A stretch of 5,295 nucleotides of DNA, from the NCBI GenBank assembly GCA_910586285.1, contig CAJUGR010000120.1, positions 1-5,295 on the forward strand, read 5' to 3'. Source of the DNA: an uncultured Erysipelotrichaceae bacterium (GTDB lineage Bacteria; Bacillota_I; Bacilli_A; Erysipelotrichales; Erysipelotrichaceae). The first letter of the stretch is position 1. Each line of letters begins with the position of its first letter. Below the pieces are notes generated by a model. That model saw only the letters and a program-made list of their open reading frames with translations. It ran no database searches and was not told the DNA's origin. The position numbers were made by a program, and so were the translations under genes. Shown here piece by piece: positions 4,789-5,295 of this stretch.

Positions 4789-5295
4789 ATGTGGAAGAAA
4801 CTTGTGATTGCATTGATTAGCTTATTGGGCTCTTTGTCGATAGGGTATACTTACTTTAATCTAAATATTATGGATGCAGCAAGCACAACATATCAAGCAG
4901 GCGGAAATATCAATGGGTTAATCAATTTACCACCTTCAGGTGTAAATGGAGGTATTCGCTGGGAAAAAGGAGATAAGATTAAATTAGGTTTTCAAAATTC
5001 TTCAAATGATTATATAAATTGGACATTGTTCTATAATCATATGGATCAAGTATGGATGTGTTTTACAAATGAGAGTATAGCGTCTACAAGCATATATAAT
5101 TATGGAAACAGTACTTGGCCAGTATTTTATAGAGATACTCCATTGAAAACTAATGTAGATACACTCAATGCACAACTATCTAATCTTCCTTTTGAGAATG
5201 GTATGTTGACACCTAGAATTATTAATGAAGCTTGGTGGACGGATGAGCATCAAGTACAAGATGTGAATGAACGACAAATATTTATTCCAGTATAC
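4789..5295 (+). CDS. Secreted or membrane-anchored protein, 3' end outside window
   Basis: This frame runs from ATG at 4789 to the window edge without a stop (169 residues seen). AGAGGAAG (about 4775-4782) gives a good ribosome site about six to seven bases upstream; an ATG at 4782 is out of frame and short. The N-terminus MWKKL followed by a hydrophobic stretch (5-23) is a signal peptide or signal anchor, with possible cleavage near AAS (30-32). The rest is polar and rich in Asn, Tyr and Trp, as in extracellular domains. The arrangement GDKIKLG...INWTLF...STWPVFYRD...INEAWW...RQIFIPVY loosely recalls DUF6273-type surface domains of Firmicutes; that is a tentative resemblance. The ECF-type promoter upstream suggests control by the neighbouring sigma factor. 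Its function is unknown. Confidence 0.75.
   Translation, partial: MWKKLVIALISLLGSLSIGYTYFNLNIMDAASTTYQAGGNINGLINLPPSGVNGGIRWEKGDKIKLGFQNSSNDYINWTLFYNHMDQVWMCFTNESIASTSIYNYGNSTWPVFYRDTPLKTNVDTLNAQLSNLPFENGMLTPRIINEAWWTDEHQVQDVNERQIFIPVY

Overview
The window looks like chromosomal DNA of an AT-rich Gram-positive bacterium (Firmicutes). Purine-rich Shine-Dalgarno sites sit before every credible gene, one gene starts with TTG, TGA is used as stop, and the gene content (lactose/cellobiose-type PTS, intracellular GH13 enzyme, ECF-type sigma factor) suits a gut Erysipelotrichales- or Clostridia-like organism. That placement is inference from style and content, not from a marker gene.

Positions 1-1251 (+) hold a tightly packed, overlapping operon: PTS IIB, PTS IIA (ATGA overlap) and an iron-sulfur-type uracil-DNA glycosylase family protein that begins inside the IIA gene. 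No IIC permease gene is in view. Positions 1252-1626 are a gene-poor spacer. It holds a possible 29-codon minus-strand gene with its own promoter and ribosome binding site, and a strong bidirectional terminator at about 1573-1620 that separates the operon from the convergent next gene.

Positions 1627-3252 (-) encode an intracellular GH13 alpha-amylase-family enzyme with a C-terminal DUF1653 domain, an uncommon-looking fusion. Its promoter carries an extended -10 and an inverted repeat that may be an operator.

Positions 3253-3558 are a divergent regulatory region containing a perfect 34-bp palindrome and promoters for the next gene. Positions 3559-4533 (+) encode an ECF-like sigma factor with an extra C-terminal part: a membrane helix and about 80 further residues. 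Positions 4789-5295 (+) begin a secreted or membrane-anchored protein that runs off the window.

The most striking signal is a two-block motif, GCGCACG-N15-GTGTCTA, found once upstream of the sigma gene (3412-3440) and once upstream of the secreted-protein gene (4559-4587), with identical spacing and orientation. It has the geometry of an ECF promoter. The simplest reading is a compact signalling module: a membrane-tethered sigma factor, with no separate anti-sigma gene visible, that activates its own gene and the neighbouring surface-protein gene.
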